A stretch of 64,000 bases of DNA from Schistocephalus solidus (Eukaryota > Platyhelminthes > Cestoda > Diphyllobothriidea > Diphyllobothriidae). Positions within the stretch are counted from its first letter, which is position 1. The number at the start of each line of letters is the position of its first letter. The translations under genes and the position numbers were made by a program. The notes under the pieces are model-generated. The model searched no databases. It was not told where the DNA came from and saw nothing but the letters and a program-made list of their open reading frames with translations. The stretch is taken from NCBI GenBank assembly GCA_017591395.1, contig WEDG01003274.1, positions 1 to 64,000 on the forward strand, given 5' to 3'. Positions 1-12,607 of the stretch are shown here, piece by piece.

Positions 1-300
1 ATGCTGGACTTCATGCCGAAGGCAACATTGCTGGTTCCAGTCCGTTCGGGTTATTCCTCAGTCTACAGCCAGCAGCCGCTCGCCGGCATACTCTGTTGCT
101 AGTACAGAAGACCAGATCCACAACACCGAAAGGAGAAGTACTACACCGTGCACCTGTGTCAACACTTCCCTGTCCTAAACTTTAATCTGTTCAACAAGCT
201 GCAGTTTTTCTCCTGAAAATACTTTAAAGAACGACTGGAGTTTTCACTGTCAGCTTGACTCCTACTGTATATATATATCCTTTGACCTTGCCTGTAAACT
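1..300 (+). repeat. LINE 3' untranslated fragment, first copy
   Basis: This stretch is nearly the same as positions 782-1090, allowing for small indels. Shared landmarks are a block with AGAAGACCAGATCCACAA and an end that reads TTTGACCTTGCCTGTAAACT. The second copy follows a recognisable reverse-transcriptase tail, so this one is read as the 3' untranslated part of the same LINE family, cut off by the window edge. It has no coding signal of its own. Confidence 0.6.
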
Positions 301-359
301 ATTTTGCCTTTTGTGAACGATGTTCCTGATTGTTTTTCAGTATGGTAGGCCCCTTTTAT

Positions 360-1108
360 GTTATTACTCAGAGCACATAAACCTGTCCTACCAACAACGC
401 TGTGAGCTTACAAGCCTCGACCCGTTGTGGCTTCGTAGATTACAGAAGGGACTATTTTTACTGTTCAAGCTTTTAAACGGTTTTACCTTTTAACCCCTTA
501 CATCCCTGGAGGCAGCTCGACCACTGTCGGCGCACCAATCATAGAGATGTATTCTTATTTCTTCCTTTGGCACGCACCGTTAAATACCGTCAGTTTTTTT
601 CGGTAAACGCTACAGCAATCTGGAATGAACTACCCAGAAGTATTAAAATTCAGCAAAACTATCCTTTGTTTACGACAGCTTTCACTAGTTTTCTACATTC
701 AGGACACCTTCCACGAATTTTGGGTGCTGATTCTCTGGAAGCTCTCTTCCGTTCTGATGGCGTCCACGGACTCTGAATCCTATGCCGGACTTTATGCTGA
801 AGGCAATATTGCTGGCTCTGCAGTCCGTAATCGGGTTATTCCTCAGTCTACAGCTAGCAGCCGCTCGCCGGCATACTTGCTGCTAGTACAGAAGACCAGA
901 TCCACAACACCGAAAGGAGAAGTACTACACCGTGCACCTGTGTCAACACTTCCCTGTCCTAAAATTTAATCTGTTCAACAAGCTGCAGTTTTTTCGCCTG
1001 AAAATACTTTAAAGAACGATCAGGAGATTTTTTCACTGTCAGCTTGACCCCCTACTGTATATATCCCTTTTGACCTTGCCTGTAAACTGGCAATAAATAA
1101 ATAACTAA
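360..1108 (+). mobile_element. LINE 3' end: reverse-transcriptase tail and 3' UTR
   Basis: The translation from about 385 to 540 reads like the thumb region of a jockey/CR1-type LINE, with YQQRCELTSL and LRRLQKGLFLLFKLLNG. A frame change leads to the C-terminal tail at 567-776, which has the usual WNELP motif (AIWNELPRSIKI). A non-coding 3' part follows and ends in an AATAAATAAATAA-like tail near 1093-1108. Stops and frameshifts show it is dead. The 3' part duplicates positions 1-300. Confidence 0.7.
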
Positions 1109-1169
1109 ATATCGTTGGCTGTGTAGAGTTCTGTTATGAGAATAAGATCCTGCTCGAAAGTCTGATAAG

Positions 1170-2060
1170 GCGGACTTACCACAACCGATATCGACAGTGG
1201 TCCAGAATATTAGCAGATATACTATTGCTTAAGAATTCCACATCGCGTAATGAAATATGCATGTCAGCCATAGCGGTCAGCTTGCAAATTACATAAATTA
1301 TGACTCCTAATCGTCGAATTGATCTATTTTGGAACCAGTTATGTCTGCAGTAAGCCACGTTTCAGTGACAGCCATAATGTCTGTGTATACTCATTCATAA
1401 CCTTTCTAAGGTCGTCCAGCTTGTTGAGCAAGCTTTGTACATTTGCGGACAGGAATTTCAATGACCGATCTTCGGGGGGACTCAGCCTTTTTTGTTACGG
1501 GTTTTGGCCACAGGAAGGACACATTTATTTGGACTATTTGACCATCTTTCATTTTTAGCCGTTTCTTTCCTCTGACAATTTTCTTCCTCAGTTCTCTTAT
1601 TAGTTACAGCATTTTCAGCCGTTCCCTCGGCTCGTAGTCTGGCTGAAAAAATCCTTGTTTATTTAATCCCCGTAAGGTCATTCTACCTTCTAACAGAAGG
1701 GCTGCTCAGGTTAAGTTTTCTTAAACAATTTTTAGAGGCCTTGGGAATGTTCTCATGTCGCAGCTGGGGTCAGTTTTGCCTAGTCAGAAAGCTTTTCTTA
1801 CGGTGAAAATTTCCCTTTTCTTCAGGACTGCACTAGCATATTCATGAAGAATATCAAGATTGTATGTCAATCGCTCCTTCGGAATGCAGGATGTGGATTC
1901 TGGGACATCCCGTAATACGGTATTTCACTAACGATTTATGGGCAAGGTCTTAATTTGCCCGTCTACGCTAGGGTGGGAGTTCACAGAGGTGGTGTTACTC
2001 GTGGAGGATGGCACTGCAACACGACAGTGATTTTTCTTTGACGTTAGGGTTCTGGGACTT
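1170..2060 (-). mobile_element. LINE 5' fragment: ORF1 and start of endonuclease
   Basis: Read on the minus strand, about 1950-1560 gives a broken ORF1-like protein (SCIPKERLTYNLDIL, then ELRKKIVRGKKRLKMKDG). It is followed near 1480-1370 by the start of an endonuclease-type ORF2 (FLSANVQSLLNKLDDL). The order matches CR1/jockey LINEs. Several in-frame stops show it is inactive. It lies directly downstream, on the same strand, of the 3' end of another LINE at 2070-2700. Confidence 0.55.
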
Positions 2061-2069
2061 ACATATTTG

Positions 2070-2700
2070 TATGACATTTATATGTATATTTTGAAGGGTT
2101 ACAGGCATTGCCCTTGATGACCCTATTAATGTTAGGTTATCATTGCATGTGTACAGTCAATATAAAATGTTGTACATTTTAAAATGTTTGAGTCAAAGCA
2201 TAACATAACTTCAAATGCGTTTTTCACAGCCATAAGCGAAACATTGTGGAAGAAAAAGTAGAGCCCGAAAGATTTTTAAAAGGCTGGTTTTTAGGAAATC
2301 AGGCTGTGACAGTCGTCTTTTGTCAAATACAATGCAATCAAGCCTCTTTTAAAAATCAATAATGCTTTCAGAGGTAACCATCTCACTTAGTAACGAGTTC
2401 CAAGGTCGAACCACTCGTTGGCTGAAAGAAAACTTTCTGAGGTTCAATCGCGTGCGTTCGCTATTAACCTTGTAAGGATGACCACGCAGATGAGTTGTGC
2501 AGGCAAAGTCGAAGAAATCCTCCGATCTCAGGGTGGAATCATGGCCCCGGATAATCCGGAATGTCCAGAGCAGGCTACATCGTAAGTGCCTGTAGGAAAG
2601 AGGAAATAAGTCAAGCTTTTTCAATCTTTCTTGGTACGGTAAAGTCTTAAGACCGTCAACCATCTTCGTTGCTCTCCGTTGCACCTGTTGCACATATTAA
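2070..2700 (-). mobile_element. LINE 3' end: RT C-terminus and 3' UTR
   Basis: Minus-strand positions 2693-2349 are an open 115-codon stretch typical of the end of CR1/jockey-type ORF2: VQRRATKMVDGL, then LDLFPLSYRHLR, HLRGHP and VVRPWNSL. The 3' UTR runs down to about 2070. The same UTR recurs at 60640-60960, with a shared block GGTTACAGGCATTGCC-like near 2097 and 60670. The copy is 5' truncated. Confidence 0.8.
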
Positions 2701-2949
2701 CTTTGTCTTCCGAAACTCCTTTCTTCATTAATAAATTCTAAAGTGCACAAGAGTAGGATACCGGACAATTCCGGTGTTGCTTGTAGTAGACGTATGAAGA
2801 TAAAGAGTATGCCGAAAAGAATCCAAAGCTTAATAAATTGAGTCCGCAAGAATGACCAGTAGACTGAAATCTTGAAAGGAGTAAATTCCTCGAAGGTTGA
2901 AAATTTTAAACCAAATTCTAGGGGCACACGTACAGAGCATACTGTTTAA

Positions 2950-3420
2950 CGTAGGTGAATCGTAAAACTATATTTGTGATCTTTCGCCGGACATTATCTC
3001 TTTGACAGAAATCAGGTTATCTGAAGACGTGGATTACCACGAATTGTTGCTAACAAAATATCATTTTTTTCGGGAGTGAGTATGGGGCGTCAGGGCTGAG
3101 GATTGTCACCTATGTAAAACACGGCTTTCTCATCAATGAAATACTGGAAAAAAATTGCATGCAGTTCCGAGACTATCTGGTCCACTATAAACGTTATCGA
3201 TCATATAGCTTTGAAGTTCTGTCCATCTATCGAGCACTGAGGACCCATCCCAAGACCAAAGCTTTCTGTTACCTCAATTCAACAAATTCCAAATTTTCTG
3301 GTTAGCGATCTAGCTTCAGAAGGACAAAACAAAGGGAGTATACATATTTCATGGAGTCAAAATCGAAACAGTTATAAAAAAGAGACCTCGGTATGCGGTT
3401 GGCATTCACTAATAAACTAT
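2950..3420 (+). mobile_element. LINE endonuclease fragment
   Basis: Plus-strand translation near 2965-3060 gives SPDIISLTEIRLSEDVD. This resembles the apurinic endonuclease motif around LTETWL in LINE ORF2. The next stretch looks like the same domain with frameshifts. It is too broken for family assignment. The following 3421-3900 is AT-rich and shows only faint LINE-like words. Confidence 0.5.
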
Positions 3421-3910
3421 GACCTCACTGCAGCAAGATTTCTTAAATGGTCACAGGTATCGCTTGTGAGATCACAGCTTTCCTCAATTTTGACGAATAG
3501 CTATTCGGCCGGATGTTTTGGAGCTTTGTTCAGCCAATAGTGACCTTTGGATTAAGGCGTAGTGCTCCTTGTCAAAAAGCTCCTTGAATCCAACCAAACA
3601 CATTTCCCGACTAAAAGGCTCCCTGATGAAATACGGATAGAAATGTTAAAAAATTTATTTTCTCTTACAGACTATACAGAAGAGATATGATCATGGCCTT
3701 CGGAAATTAAAAAAATAAAAAGTTGGACATAAATAACAAGTTTCCGATGAACGGAGTTTCTATCAGCCTTTTAATTTGAAGAAAAAAAAATTGGTCAGAA
3801 AGTACCGCAGTGTGAAATATATATTCTACTAGGCTAAAATTCACCGGAATGGCCAACCCTTGATTACTACCAATTCCAATTGAGGCGGTGTTTTGATTGA
3901 CGCATTGATC

Positions 3911-4368
3911 TGGTAGTGGGCCCGTATTAGATGCGCAACGAATCCAAATTAACGACGCCCAAGAAAGTAGGCAAGGTGAAGAGTTTAGGGATTATTTGAA
4001 GCTAGAAGTTTATATTCTATTGGGGGCTTGGTCCTGCGAGGATCCTTTGTTGGGTATTGGCTGTCCTGGGGAGATCTTCGGGAGGTCCATAGGAGAAGGA
4101 AAGGCGATGGCTGGAGAAGCGTCAGAGGGCGGTCTCCGGTCCAAAGTAATGAGCATCAATTCTCCTCGGTTTTATGTTATGTTCTCCAGACGATTTGATA
4201 GGTTAACATAGAATAGACCAATGGGTATGTGGAAATCATATGTTGTAGATCGAAAAGAACCAATGGGGTTAAGAGTTAAGATTTTATGGACTTCCAGGCT
4301 GGCGCTAGTAATCTGCTAGTAATCTGGGCTACTAGAGAAAATTGAGAAACTTTGATTCCATCTTTACA
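3911..4368 (-). mobile_element. Solo LTR of a Gypsy-type element
   Basis: About 455 bp that match 55561-56030 almost base for base: GTAGTGGGCCCGTATTAG at the left, ATTCCATCTTTACA at the right. The partner copy is the 5' LTR of a minus-strand Gypsy element, so this isolated copy is read as a solo LTR in the same orientation. Its flanks show no gag, pol or primer site. I could not define a convincing target-site duplication. Confidence 0.8.
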
Positions 4369-5400
4369 GTAGGTCGCCAGTACGTTGAAGTCTTCCATGT
4401 TGACTGTTCTTGGTTAAGCGCTGCGCTTTTTTGTGTGAGCTTAAGTCAATTTTCTAACAATATCCATATTGTTTTTTGCGGTTAAGTGGGAGATCAAACT
4501 TTACGAATTCGTGTCCACGATCGTGTATTTATGCCATATAGTGCGTCACTATGCCCACACAGGCGCGAATATCGATTTTACGTATAGTCACACGACTAAC
4601 ACCCGCGGCTGCGCGAAGTTGATGGATTTGTCAGTCTTTCGGGTGTAATCTTTCACCTTGTTCCGTGTTTCGCGTCGGAATCGTGGGCATCCAGGTTCGA
4701 GTTGGCTACAAAGCACCTGCTAACGTAAGCGTTAAGTGCACTTGCATGTCCAGCCGAACAGGCGTCACCTCGACTTGCTTTATTGGGTGTAGTCTACTGG
4801 TTCAGCTAAGCAGAGTACCAAAAGCTACCCAACTGTTAATCATCCCTGCATCGGCCTAAATTGGTTGCCTCTATGGCCCTATTAACATTTGCTAGCAAAT
4901 GTGGCATGTGCAAGGGCCATACACATTTGGGTAATATTTTGCACACTGATGAGCTGAGGCAAAACCCCTGACAAAGTCGAGACCCGCAGGTAGCGGCACA
5001 GGTAGGGTGCAGGGGCGTTTGATCTAGCAGATCTCTTCCTTGCCTTTTTCTACTGAAACTGTCGTGTTTGTTTTTGGTTGGTTTTATTATTGTTCAATTC
5101 TTCTAAGTGCCTGCCAGGCCAAATAAGTAATGACGCCCAACTAAGCGCTACAGACCTACAGGTGTTCTACCGTTCCAGTTTACGGGCTTCTCCTGTCTGG
5201 CAAAACAAGCCGTTATGCTGGTAATGTTTCAATTCCCGTAGGCTAGGTGCTCCTGTCAACACAATCTTTCACCAGGCTCATGAATATTCAGTCATAGTTG
5301 TGAAAAATTCCCATTAAAAAAATCAAAAGACAATTTAGTGTGCATAGGTCTGCTTTCGATAAATTGTCATCAGGCCTGTACGTGTATATAACTGTAGAAA
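4369..5400. other. Intergenic, nothing recognised
   Basis: No coding signal, tRNA-like structure or repeat copy from elsewhere in the window was recognised. The short open stretch at 4665-4859 has no family-like motif. Confidence 0.4.
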
Positions 5401-5402
5401 CC

Positions 5403-6600
5403 ACTTAAATATGCAAGCAACTAGAACAAAAATAATGACGCTGCTGATGAGGGGAGGAAGGAAAAAAAACAACACTGCAGTCAGTCTCTTCTGATATTGG
5501 CCACCGGGTAACTATATGGGGATTATTTTGGGCCATAATAACTGCGATGCCTTTATGAATTTCTTCTGTGTGCACCGGATCGTTTTGCGTAAACTGATTG
5601 CAGCAGCCTTTGCCGTAGTCAGCAGACGTCGCTCTACTATCTACGCGGTGATTTGCGTCTTCTATATGCGCAAGCATAGAGGTATTCACGTTCTTTATTT
5701 GACCCTTTTCTAGCCATGTTGGGAGATGTTCTCTTATTCTTTGGGGTACGTAGTAGCTTGTGCGACCAATATATTCTGCTTCACAGGAGCAGGTTAAAAT
5801 AAATGTACCTGGAGGTGTTCTGGGCTGGCAGTTTGTCCTTGCCCTCTCCGTATAGGATGACAGTAGTCGAGAGCAGATCGTTGGCGTCAGCTGCTGAAAA
5901 GGTGCTTTAAGCAGTTTGATCTAGGCGCCTTCTTGCCAGTTCGATCAGCTTGCCTCCTCCTTGAAATGAAGCTTGTCGGCCATGTTTTTAAAACTGAATT
6001 GACCTGAGTACCCATTATGACAAAGAATATTTTTCTACAATCAAGCAATTCTTAAGTGCTATCAGCCGAGCATATCCTTCTCACCCCTTGTGACAAACAG
6101 CACACTAAGGTATGCTTCAAGTTTTACGGTACAAAACCCAAAAATTGTTATATTGTCCTCACCACGTCTACTTACGATAGACGCTACGTCGTCTATTGCC
6201 GTCAGACCTTCTACGCAGAAGCACGTCCAGATATGGAAGCGATTCAGAACATTCAGCGTACATTTGATTGACGGTGCACCCGAGTTATAGCATCCATTAG
6301 AGTTGAAATGTCGTTTTGTTCAGATGCAGCCGCGAATATATCATCCACGAAGCGCCCCTCAACCTACTTAAAATCCGCTTGGCGTCTGCTTGCCAAATTC
6401 CTTTTATAATGTTCTGGTAGTTTTTTTCTACTTGTCTGTTGCGTTTTGGATGACGCGCTCGTCCAAGTCCTGTATTGATCTGTCCTACAGCACCCTAAAG
6501 TATGACGCTTCACCTGCTGAAAATTTGACTGAAAGGGCGCGGTTACCCAATAATTCGGGTGACAGCGAGCCATATTCTCGAGTAATGATCGCATCAATAT
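5403..6600 (-). mobile_element. Degenerate Penelope-like element (RT end and GIY-YIG)
   Basis: On the minus strand the 3' part of a Penelope-like ORF is visible in broken pieces. Near 6260-6150 is a segment LPYLDVLLRRRSDG followed by SVYRKSTW, the post-RT region of these elements. Near 5800-5700 is the GIY-YIG endonuclease (CSCEAEYIGRTS, then RIREHLPTWLEKG), continuing in an open stretch to a stop at 5405 (MLAHIEDANHRVD). Frameshifts and stops separate the blocks, so the element is dead. The second Penelope-like copy, at 25870-26990, is better preserved. Confidence 0.75.
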
Positions 6601-9600
6601 CCAACACCGATGATGAAATCGCTGCCATCAACTACTAGACTGCGGAATGATACGCCCTCGAGAGCCACTAATGATAGTACGCGTGCAGTCGCGTGACAAC
6701 TACGTCCTATAAATACTGCGATCTCTGTGGCCCCATTACACCTTATTACCACTGTCTCTGATGATGGGTTCTAGTGAGATTCCTAGACATCAGGCTAACA
6801 AACTTCTTGTTCATGCGATCACATCTTCGGAACATGGCACATGGACATCTTCGGGCTACATGGAACTTTGTAGGCTTCAGAGGAGGGGAGCGGATGACGC
6901 TTTTGTCATCAAGGATAAAAATGTTTGGCCTTGACCTATCAACCAAATTCGATTTAAAACTATTCTTCCAGTGATGATGCTATTGGCCGTCGATCTATAC
7001 GACATGTTGTTTGAGGTAGTTGCTGCTCTGTCGTTTTTGTTCCAATACACGGTGACCGTTGGTATTAATGATCTGTTCTCGGTGTGATTTATGCATGGCG
7101 CGGGCTGTGTCGTTGCGTTAGAGCCGAACTTCTACAACAAGATGTATCTCGCTCGTGACATAATGACCTTTTAAGCCACGTCAACACAGATCGGATTCAG
7201 GTTTTAGTAGCCCTTTCACGTGCACCCTCAATGGCAGCACTCTTCAATTAAAGATCAAAGATCACCCGACTTGAATTCGTGTTAGCCGACAGAGTGAAGT
7301 AGCTGCCGTGCAAGTTACCGCGGCCTCCAGTGGTAGTCATGGTCTCCACCTGGTACGGTAGACGAACTACCAGATTATAGCTAAAACAGGAAATTTTGTT
7401 TTCGCTTCGTTTCTCCGTCTCCAATTGCATCACTTTATGTCCATGTCCCCTGGGCCCATTGTTCCTTTCTCAATTCTCTCCGTGTTTTCTTTCGGCTTTG
7501 TACCCCTGGCTCCACGTATTAGATGTTCTTAGCGTTAATAAGATACTGACACGCAGAATGTCGGACAGTCGTCAGACCAACTAAGTAGTAATAGTTACGA
7601 TTAAAGGTGCAAGTTTGTCTGTAAATACCAAGCATTTACGCGTGATAGTCTTCCTGCTAGATTTCGTGGAGTAACTTCACCTCTGTCGTTTGTCCGTATT
7701 TTTTTTGGAGAACCTAACAACTGGAAGGGCATTTATTGTTTGTTTTAAGGATGCAATGCATCCGGAATCCTTCATTCCATGAAATTTGTCATTTTTAAAG
7801 TCCCATTTACCTACTTATTAAAGGCGTGCTACTTAAAATGTGCACCTCGGTCAATTCAAAGCGTCCTTTGTTTCTCAGTTAGAGGGATAGGCAAAGATAC
7901 TTGGATAATTTAGTGTTAAGTTGATAGGTAGAGACAGGGTAGAAATTGCCGATGGCCGAGACAGGGTAGAAATTGCCGATGGCCGCAATCTAGGGCTCTT
8001 CGTGGTCTACTGGCCAGCAGTTCCACCCGCTCTCATATTCAATGTAAGAGGTGTTCGGGGCGGTTTAGATTTAACGTGATTATATGTACATTTATTCTCG
8101 GTTTTCCAAACTTCAATGTGTTATCAGATCTTGAAATTATAATAACAATACTAATAATCATGATGGTTTTATTGAGCAGTTGCGCAGCAATGGCTAATAG
8201 CGCATGCCTTAGTTGCCAAGTGACTCTAAAATGTCGCGACTGGTCCTTCTTGGCGGACCTGTGTCCGTGTTACTCTAATTACAACCTTTTCCCGTCCAAC
8301 CACCATGAATTTAAGACTAATTACGACGAAAGATTTATCCGCATGGAGAGCGCGTGGCTAACCTTTGAGCCTGGTGCCAGTGTCTGCGAGCCATATCATC
8401 CAAGAACCCACTCGGGTGACGAAATTCCAGTAGTAATTAGCTCGACTGTGGGCTATAATCGCACCACCTGCAAACACCTGTGATGAAGATAAAAGGCGAT
8501 AGTTTTGGCAGGTATGCAGGCAATAAGCTACGGCATCCTATAATAACTGCCATTCCCTGCACATAAATTACTCTTGTCTGATGATGGGTTCGAGCATGAA
8601 TCCCAAACGTCAGATGAATACACTTCTTTTCCAAGTGATCGTGTCTCCCTCTTCGCAATCAATAGTCTCAGTCGGCAGGACATAAGTCCGTAGTCCAGAT
8701 GAGGTAATGTTTGAACTTCATCATGATCAACCGACTTGACTTAAAGTCCCGGACGCGACACCGAGTCTGAGAAGGTCCTTTCACTGTTCCTCTTTTCGTC
8801 TGCAAAACCTCTCCTAAAGTCATTGCTGGTCGGAATATAGTTAACTATGTAGGCCCTAGAACCTCGAATGAAAGGCGAAACGTAAGGGTTGATTTCCGTT
8901 CCGCTCTCCGATCGATGCAGGTCACCCCAATTTGCTTGACTATCTTTTTACTCGAACCCATCACCAGAGCAAGCTATAGATAAGGCTGATAAAAACGCAA
9001 GTGATGCAGCTGAAATAGACACCTTCCGCATTCAACGTCTGTGGTGCGATGCTTTCTTGCTCACACGCATCCAGACTGTTGCTTGCTGAAATTTTTAACA
9101 CCGGCTTGGATTCTTGTCGCAATAATTACTTGGTCATGTGCGTCGCTGATGGTGCTACTGGAGGCGATCTTTGCCTGCGCGCGTCCCGTTCGGCTACTCA
9201 ATTAACTCCGGCAAAGTCTTGGTACTGAATACCCAAGGGCGTGGAAATTGCGCTCGTTGATCATCTGTGAGCTTCAGAAATCTGACTCGAACAGCTTGAG
9301 GTTGTCACCTTTCACGGGAATTCCCATGTCGTCGAAATTAAACGTGTCAAGTGTGCCACGACTTGAGACCTGGCACTATTCTTCCTCACTGTTGCTGCAT
9401 GTTTGGCCATTCGCATCTAGAGTGATCTCCCAGTTTCTTTGACGAAGCTGCTTTTCCGGAACTGCAGCGAATCCGATAAATAAACTAGACGTTTTCTGTC
9501 ATAGAAATAAGCCTTTCGGCTTCATTACTTGCCACCTGATAGTTGCTTCTGGGCTATATGCAACTCCAAATGATGTGAGTAGGCGGTTGGCCGCTTCTGA

Positions 9601-10380
9601 TAATTTTTTTACACACAGTAATGCTCGAAAATATGTGGAACCAGTGCGATTCAGTTTCCCGTGTCATAGCAGTTGTACGGATAGCTATTCAGTATGAGTA
9701 CCCATCGAAGGTATCGCAGTTCAGGAGCCTTGTCTTCTGGTTCATTGCATTGCGTCCTAACGCATAGTATCCGTACGCGACTGCCGCTTCCGCCAGTCTG
9801 TTGGCTGCTGTTCGTCGTCCATATCGCTTTCCCAAACGCTTTAGATTTAGGCCACCAATATCTATGCGCCCGAGAGGTCTGAATTTGAATTGCAATCCTA
9901 ACCGCCAGGCAATTTAAACACTTGTTTTAGCAATCGTGTCTCATTTTCTTCCAATTGATTCCTGTAACTTGCCTTTTTCGCTTATATCTGTGGCCGACTA
10001 TCCCAGATCTAAGGCAGTATGACGTGGGCCTCTACCTCTGGAGTGAGAATTATTCCCGAAAGTCAATTAGTTGGGGTGTAAGCTCAAGGCGTTTACGTGA
10101 GATTTGACTGTCACCAGCTAAAACCCTGAAAAACCCAAAAACGCTCATAGCAATGTCCCTGCCTTTGTTGGCATCACCTCTCGATAATATATTTAATCCT
10201 TGACCTTTGGGCTCCATGGTTGCTTCTTTTTTCCAATTTATTTATCCATTTTTTAGACCCAAGGCGATTCATGTCTAAACAATGGCTATTCCCTTGGCTA
10301 CGTCGTCTGCGTCAGCTGTCAGGATACCGGAGCATGCGATCGTCAGGTTTATGCAAGTATTTTTGAGTATTGTAAATACT
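6601..10380. repeat. Repeat-derived region with several decayed dispersed copies
   Basis: No host gene was found. Three parts match elsewhere: 6602-6860 and 8400-8660 carry the module built on GATGATGGGTTCGAG that also occurs near 38400, 39740, 41460 and 49520; 9520-9890 matches 39090-39440 (shared CCTTGTCTTCTGGTTCATTGCA-like block). A 27-bp unit is directly duplicated at about 7932-7985. The open stretch at 8076-8483 lies partly in these repeats and looks like chance. Confidence 0.55.
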
Positions 10381-10562
10381 GTTTGCTGAACATACACGCA
10401 CCTTCCTGCAAGTCCCCTAAAGGCCTTAAGTAACAAGAGGTCCGTTTTTCTTTTCAAAAAGCGACCCGCATTGTCGATAACATGTCTGCATTACACCGAA
10501 AATACGTCGCCTACTTCACTACCGGCGGTGCCCTTTTCTATCGCGCTTTCCTGGCCCTTCAG

Positions 10563-11069
10563 TCGGCACGAACCTAGCCTGGAGGAGCGCATCAAGGAGC
10601 AAATGTATAACGCCTTCCAACTCATCAAGGATGATCACCTAGAGGAGGCAGACGCCGAACTGCACGCCCTACTCCTCACCCTGGATGAGGCTACGCGCTC
10701 CGGTCGGCAAACTAACGAGGAGTGGTTGAGCCGACGAGCACGCGTCTACAGTGAGCTGGCTAACCTCAAATTGCTACAGAAGGACTACCCAGCGGCGGAG
10801 CGCCTCTTCGTGCACACAATCCGTGACTGTATGGCCTCTGGTGTCCCACCGGGGTCTCCCATGATTATTGAACTCTCCCTAAAGCTGGCAATGGTCTACT
10901 CCAAGCTGGAGGACTCGGAGAAGGCCGAGTCAGGCTTCGCTTTCTGCTTGATGATGCAGCAACAGAACTGTGCAGCTATTTCGGCATACAGCGAGGATGA
11001 CAAACCGCTCTCAGAAGAAGACCTTAATAATCTGGCTCTCCTAGGCGTCATACAGAACTCGTATGCCCA
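10563..11069 (+). CDS. TTC19: TTC19-like protein, first visible coding exon
   Basis: This exon encodes 169 residues of a tetratricopeptide protein most like TTC19, a mitochondrial inner-membrane factor that helps assemble and maintain respiratory complex III. Helix-pair signals are clear: AFQLIKDDHLEEADAELHAL, then ARVYSELANLKLLQKDYPAAERLF, then a diagnostic IIELSLKLAMVYSKLEDSEKAESGF. The donor is CA/GTAAGT, phase 2, and joins in frame to 14977. The start is set by a strong acceptor (pyrimidine run, CAG) at 10561-10562. Open sequence continues upstream to 10390 without an ATG, so the true start and mitochondrial targeting peptide must lie in an earlier exon that I could not find. Identification rests on remembered family pattern. 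Confidence 0.8.
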
Positions 11070-11623
11070 GTAAGTAAAGCCAAACAGTGCATCCGTTTAA
11101 CGAACGCCTTTCTCCCCATGGAGTGAAGGTCAGGCACGTTGGATGTCGTGCACACCCAACCAGGCAGACAATGCCCCGACTACTGAAAGTGCACTGATGG
11201 GTAGACTGCCTTGTTTAACTTCCGAGGCAATTAATGCGCGAACTTGGAGTAGATTCTTCGGAAGAAACCTTTTTCAGGCTTTGTCCGAAAGTTAATATGG
11301 AAATGTCAGAGTTGAACTCCATTGGCTACGGAGGAATAACCGCGTAGTATACACAAGCTGCCAAGAGGCAGTCAGTAGCATACCGACGTAATATGTTTAC
11401 CATACTGACAACCCAGAAAGGCTTTTATATTCACGCAGTTCACAAAGAGGAGCTGGACGGTCCTTGCCGTGTGTGATCGTATCGTAACCCAGATATTACA
11501 GGTTTCGTTCCTTATGGTAGCACCACTACCAGCAGCAGCAGCACGATATATCCCTCCTTCGGGCCTTTGCTATATCAATGTTGGTTGGCTGTATTAGGAG
11601 AATTAAGACTATTCACATTTTAA

Positions 11624-12380
11624 GCTGGAGGACTGTTGGTTTTGAGAATGCGCCAACGCCTCAACATGAGGCTATGAGCGTGCCCCATCATCTGTTGAGT
11701 GTTATACGTGGTTGGACACTGTTAAAAGCTCCCTTCTCCCGTACTGCAGGTAACCTTTCAACAAATCCTATTCCGGTGTCCTACCCTTAACCCTAGCCCC
11801 AAAACCAACTCTCCAGTCCCTAACGCTAACCTCAAACGTACTTATTACCCTCTCTCACCGGGAATTTAGCGCCAGGCCTTCTGGTATACGGGAGATGCTT
11901 AGTACCATGCCCTGCAGTTTGACGGCCTTTTGGCTCAACTTGTGGAATCTGCAATCTCACCCACCTACCGTGTCAGTATGTTATCACCTAGCCTGGAATC
12001 ACGCCTCTTTGAAGGGCATCGGGATCCACTGAGGACCGTGCTCTGTGAGTGGCTGGCAGATTCTGAGTAGCTGCTGTTTGTTTTTCCGAAGACACTGTCG
12101 GGTACAGCTGCCTCTCAGGCAGTCGTCTCTCTTGCAGAACTGTGCTGCCAAATCCTTAAATGTTGTTGCTTGTAAGGAAACCAAGTCTGCGTGTGGCGGT
12201 AGCCTGGGTGATATTGGCTGTTGTGGTTGGCAGGAAATTCCTCTTCACAATGGCACTAATTGGCTTGCTTGCTTTTTCTACCGGTCCTTATGCTTCTCGT
12301 AAACTGACTTCTGCTGTGCAGGTCCGATCACAATTCTGACTGTGAGTGATCTTGTCAAGGAGACACTGTCCAGCAACCGT
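11624..12380 (+). repeat. Dispersed 0.75 kb repeat, plus copy
   Basis: The reverse complement of 18408-19159 matches over its full length with only scattered differences. The match starts at GGACTGTTGGTTTTGAG and ends after AAGGAGACACTGTC. The same 85-codon open stretch occurs in both (12045-12302 here). With no known motif it may be chance, or a remnant of an element. A run of TAACCCTAGCCCC lies near 11790. Identity of the element is unknown. Confidence 0.85.
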
Positions 12381-12607
12381 AACAGATTCGCTGGGCGCAG
12401 CTTACGAACCGTTCAAATTGGAATTCAGTGCAGGCGGCTGGATATTGCCATGTTTGTGACGACTGCATTTTCTGAGAGACAGTCAATCTGCGTTGTTGTC
12501 TGTCTCATCACCCATTAAAGGAAATTCTGAAATACGTTTTAGACTAATAAGGATCACTGAAGGGGAGGGGGAGGGCTCTAATATTGCTTGTCATACAGCA
12601 TAATCCC

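Noticed and set aside
8076..8483. 135-codon plus-strand frame starting with a hydrophobic stretch
   Set aside because: It overlaps the dispersed repeat module, has no splice context or family motif, and its hydrophobic start comes from AT-rich sequence.
11780..11845. Telomere-like CCCTAACCC words
   Set aside because: They are short and imperfect and occur inside a dispersed repeat, so they are no evidence of a chromosome end.
12045..12302. 85-codon frame conserved between the two inverted copies
   Set aside because: The near-identity comes from recent duplication of the whole repeat and is no evidence of protein selection; no motif was found.
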